A stretch of DNA of 64,000 nucleotides, taken from Eonycteris spelaea (taxonomy: Eukaryota; Chordata; Mammalia; Chiroptera; Pteropodidae). Below the pieces are notes generated by a model. It was not told where the DNA came from and ran no database searches. It saw only the letters and a list, made by a program, of their open reading frames with translations. The first letter of the stretch is position 1. Each line of letters begins with the position of its first letter. The position numbers and the translations under genes are program-made. The stretch is taken from positions 2,732,501 through 2,796,500 of the forward strand of contig PUFA01000171.1 of NCBI GenBank assembly GCA_003508835.1. Reading direction: 5' to 3'. Of this stretch, positions 60,877 to 64,000 are shown piece by piece.

Positions 60877-61245
60877 TCACTTGCTCATTTTGATAAAGCA
60901 AACTGCCACACTTTGAGCTGTCCTTTGAAGCCCAGGTGGCAAGAAACTAGGTGTCCTTGTCCAACACTCAGTGAGGAACTGAGGCCCTCAACCTGCCTGG
61001 AACTGAATCCTGCCAACGACTGTGTAAGTAAGCTGGGAAGAGGCTCTTTTCTATTCAAGTCTTGAGGCAACTGCGGCCCCTCTGACACCTTAATTGGAAC
61101 CTTGTGAAAGACGCTGAGCAAGAGGACCCACCTAAGCTGCACCCGGATTCCTGACCCACAGAAACTGTGACAAAATGTTTGCTATTTTAACCCACCAAGT
61201 TTGGGATAATTTCTTATGCAGTAATAAATTGCTAACATATTTTGT
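60650..61245 (+). mobile_element. MaLR (MLT1/MST-type) LTR
   Basis: It includes GATGTCACTTCTGAGAAAAG, GTCATAAAAGATGGTGACTT, CTGACCCACAGAAACTGTGA and TTGGGATAATTTCTTATGCA in the sense order of MaLR LTRs. A (TC)n array (60823-60873) expands its middle. Internal sequence follows directly, so this is a 5' LTR. Confidence 0.72.
60823..60873. repeat. (TC)n microsatellite
   Basis: About 25 TC units inside the MaLR LTR. Confidence 0.95.
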
Positions 61246-62160
61246 CACTAGAAATGGGGTACTTTCATAACAAATACATAAAAGTTTTTGGAGCTGCTTA
61301 GGACCAGGCAGTGGAGGACACTGGAAAGATATTGAGGAGCGTAATAAAGGAAGCCTAAGTTGCCTTGAACAAACTGGCAGTAAAAATCGGGACCTTGTGG
61401 ATGCTGTCTGTGAGGGCTCAAAAGGAAGTGAAGAATGTTTCATTGGAAACTGGAGAAAGGGAAATCCTTGTTGTGTATTGGCAAAAATTTTAGCAACACT
61501 GTCATCTGTGATTATGTGGAAAGCAGAAAAAGTGCCAGAGGAATTTGATAATCTAGCTAAGGAGATTTCCAAGAAGTGTTGAAGGTGCTGCCTACTATTT
61601 TCTTGCTGCTTATGATAAAATAAAAGAAGAAAAAAAGAGAAGTTGGGGTAAATTACGTTAAACAGGAAGGAGCCAGAACTTGAGGGTTTTGACAATTATC
61701 CTTTCTAGAAACAAACAAACAAACAAACAAACAAACAAACAAAAAGCTAAAATTAAGAAATGACTTCTGAGTACTGTCAGAAAAATGTGGTCTAGAGATA
61801 AAGCCAAAAAAGTGACTCTATATATAATATTTTGTTTAGACCTCAGATAAAAGGATCAGGTTATCATTCAGTCCACGGAAACACTGCTAGCTTGTAGTGA
61901 AAGGGACAGAGACAGGAAAAAATGAAAAGAGGCATTGGGCCTCCAAAATTCTACTGGCAAGAAGCAGGTTGAGAAAATTATTCAGCTACAAACAAGTGCT
62001 ACCTTTCATGAAAAAGGAAGGATGACTCAGAGCGTGAAACAATAGCCCAGAGAGTGGAGCCATGAATCATGGAGAATTATTCCCAGGCTTTGAAAAACGA
62101 ATAGAGCAACTTCTAACATCCCCCTGTTGGATTTCAGAATTGCGTGGGCAGTTAACTCCT
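61246..62160 (+). mobile_element. MaLR internal sequence following the LTR
   Basis: GAAATGGGGTACTTTCATAA, TGTGAGGGCTCAAAAGGAAG, CATTGGAAACTGGAGAAAGG, GCTAAGGAGATTTCCAAGAA and AAGGTGCTGCCTACTATTTT are internal-region text of mammalian MaLR elements in sense order. No functional retroviral gene remains, and no 3' LTR is seen in the window. The 187-aa minus-strand frame at 61132-61695 is antisense to this element. Confidence 0.68.
61708..61744. repeat. (AAAC)n microsatellite
   Basis: About nine AAAC units within the MaLR internal region. Confidence 0.95.
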
Positions 62161-62424
62161 CTGTGTATCCCATTTTCACCATTTTTGAGTGGAAGAATCT
62201 ATAGCAATTACCCTATGCTTTCATGACTATCAAATTTTGATCATATATAAAGCAGATAACTATCTTTGTTTCACAGATATACAGATTGAGAGAAACTGTA
62301 TTTGAAGGAGCTATATTTAAAGAGATATACCCAAGGAACCTCAACCACACCTGGACCTCATTTAGATGAGAAGATTATGGATTCGACACCCATACCCACT
62401 GCCCACCTAGCTGTCCTCTCTTAT

Positions 62425-62715
62425 ACTTTCATTTACTTAAGCACTTATTGAAACTACTATTTACCAGTCACTGAGTTACATGTAGGGCACTCTAAGTTAA
62501 ATAGGACAGAGATCCTTACCTTAAGTCTGGTGGGAAAGATAAGAGAGGTAAACTCAAGACACCATCAAGGGGAAATAGGTACTATATAATGATATGCCCA
62601 TGATGCAATGGGAGCAGAATGATGTTATCTCAATCAGGGAAGCCAGAGAAGGAGTCCTGATGAGGTGATACCTGAGCCAAGTCCTGAAGAACAAGTAGAA
62701 GTTATTTGAGTTGAA
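62425..62715 (-). mobile_element. L2 3' fragment
   Basis: AAGCACTTATTGAAACTACT, CACTGAGTTACATGTAGGGC, TCCTTACCTTAAGTCTGGTG and CTGAGCCAAGTCCTGAAGAA follow the antisense L2 3' region over about 290 bp. Confidence 0.65.
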
Positions 62716-62719
62716 CTAT

Positions 62720-64000
62720 ATGACATAACCATTTTTGCAGTTTAAAAATGGTTATCAGTAATTTAATATGGTCCAACCTGATAGGTAGGTGGGGAATATT
62801 CTAAACAGAGGACTTCCTGTTTAGTATGGTAAATAGAGCACAAATATGTTAATCAACAATAGGACTTTTTCCCCTAGGACAAGTTAGCTGTTCCTGCTCT
62901 TGAAGTTACTGGCCTGGTGGCTTGAGACATTTCCTCCCCAGACCTCACAGGAGACTTCGAGTGAAGTTGCTAAGAGTCCTATGTGGGAGTGAGTCAGGGT
63001 GAGTTTCGCTTATCTTATTATCACCATTTTGATGTTAACAGGAGATAGCTTGGCACTTTCTGTACACAGGCAGCACATTTGTTTTAGGAGGGAGAACACT
63101 TTTGAGAAAACATGGGGAAGCTGATGATATGTCATTGCAAAAAATGCATCATATTATCACATGCCATGATTATTAACCAGCTCCTAATAATTTCATCCTT
63201 AGTATGGTTTTAGGAAAGCTGAAAGTATATGAAATGCTGATCATTGAGTTTCACCAATTCTCACAAATCACAAATGGATTTGTACTAATGATATTTTTGG
63301 AGTGGCTTTATATAATTAATTTTCATTAATATTTTGTGTTTTGACTCCTTAGCATTAGTGGGTTAACAACTTGGTTTGACTTAAAAAAAATGTAATTAGC
63401 ACACTAGTTTTTTTTTGTTTTTTACTTTTGCTTGAGAGTAGTTAAACAAAGGAAAATGAATGGTTTTATTATCTTTTTTTTTTTTTTAAGTAGGCGAAAA
63501 AATTCAGGGAGCAAGAAAACATGTATACAACAAAAAGGGGGCCATGATAACAAAAAGATTTGGAACCACTGGTCAAGGGGGGAAAAGTTGTCGAGCCTTG
63601 GGGGCTGAACCCATAGATTTCAAGGGTGAACAAGATCCCTTTTTTTCACCCTCCCCTTCTCCTTTTTTTGTAATTTCAACTTTATCCAACGTGCGCAATT
63701 CCAATATCCTGGTAGAAATTCCAGAAGAGCTGTCAACATTTGATTTGGCTCAAGCATCCTTGGCTATCTCCCAGCCTGGGAATGGAAGGTCCTATTCTGC
63801 CTGGCACTGGCCTCAGACTACTCTAGAAGTCACAGAGCAAGAAAAGTCTGGCTCAGGTCAGAGAGGGGAGCCACCAAGGCTTGTTCTGGGCCCCCATTGA
63901 CAACCACTGTCTTTCCTCCAGTCCTGGTGGAGTCCACCCTCGAACAGAGATTGGAAATCTTCAAATTCCACTAAAATAACATTAAAGAAATTATCAAAAA
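62720..64000. other. Anonymous intergenic DNA with one 118-aa frame
   Basis: No gene is recognised. A plus-strand open frame at 63544-63900 (118 aa) has no domain, signal peptide or homology I can name. It ends shortly before TTTCCTCCAG at 63912-63921, which looks like a splice acceptor but without a supported exon. Poly-T occurs at 63474-63487. Confidence 0.3.

Noticed and set aside
61132..61695. 187-aa minus-strand frame
   Set aside because: It is antisense to a MaLR LTR end and internal region. No recognisable protein.
7336..64000. CXCL13, the expected neighbour downstream of CNOT6L
   Set aside because: No frame or exon-like segment on either strand resembles a CXC chemokine. It probably lies beyond the window.

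Overview
This is vertebrate, clearly mammalian, nuclear DNA: one exon of a conserved gene, a very long AT-rich 3' UTR, and then about 56 kb of intergenic DNA packed with LINE-1, MIR, L2 and LTR-retroelement remains. A SINE whose head is a 5S rRNA copy (32864-33074) resembles the MEG-R SINEs described only from Old World fruit bats. Every L1 reading frame is broken, which fits the reported loss of L1 activity in that family. A pteropodid bat is therefore the best guess (moderate confidence).

Region 1 (1-7335): the last coding exon of CNOT6L, the CCR4-type deadenylase of the CCR4-NOT complex, with two catalytic residues and the stop codon, then a roughly 7.1 kb 3' UTR with almost no transposon sequence and a distal AATAAA at 7305. 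In human the neighbouring gene beyond this end is CXCL13, but I found no trace of it here.

Region 2 (7.3-24.3 kb): decayed LTR elements, MIR and L2 pieces, and a degraded L1 (12778-17950) carrying an LTR-like insertion of about 290 bp. 17.95-24.3 kb is mostly anonymous.

Region 3 (24.3-50 kb): stacked L1s, nearly all antisense to CNOT6L. Target-site duplications date several insertions relative to each other: an old L1-type 3' end (29640-34110) was hit by an internally deleted L1 (29896-33785), which was itself hit by a partial retrocopy of CERS5 (30717-31922) and by the 5S-derived SINE. A near full-length old L1 (34940-43105) was hit by another internally deleted L1 (39184-41455). The deleted L1s keep the 5' end, ORF1 and the 3' UTR but lack the reverse transcriptase. 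Two of them share one deletion junction, as expected of a HAL1-like (half-L1) non-autonomous family.

Region 4 (50-64 kb): sparse L1 fragments in both orientations, a solo LTR with an exact 5-bp target duplication (55709-56152), further MaLR-type LTRs, a MaLR LTR with internal sequence (60.65-62.16 kb), MIR and L2 pieces, and microsatellites.

No CRISPR, operon or other prokaryotic feature is present. The most noteworthy items are the CERS5 exon 1/intron 1 retrocopy, the shared L1 deletion junction, and a short flank-derived patch inside an L1.
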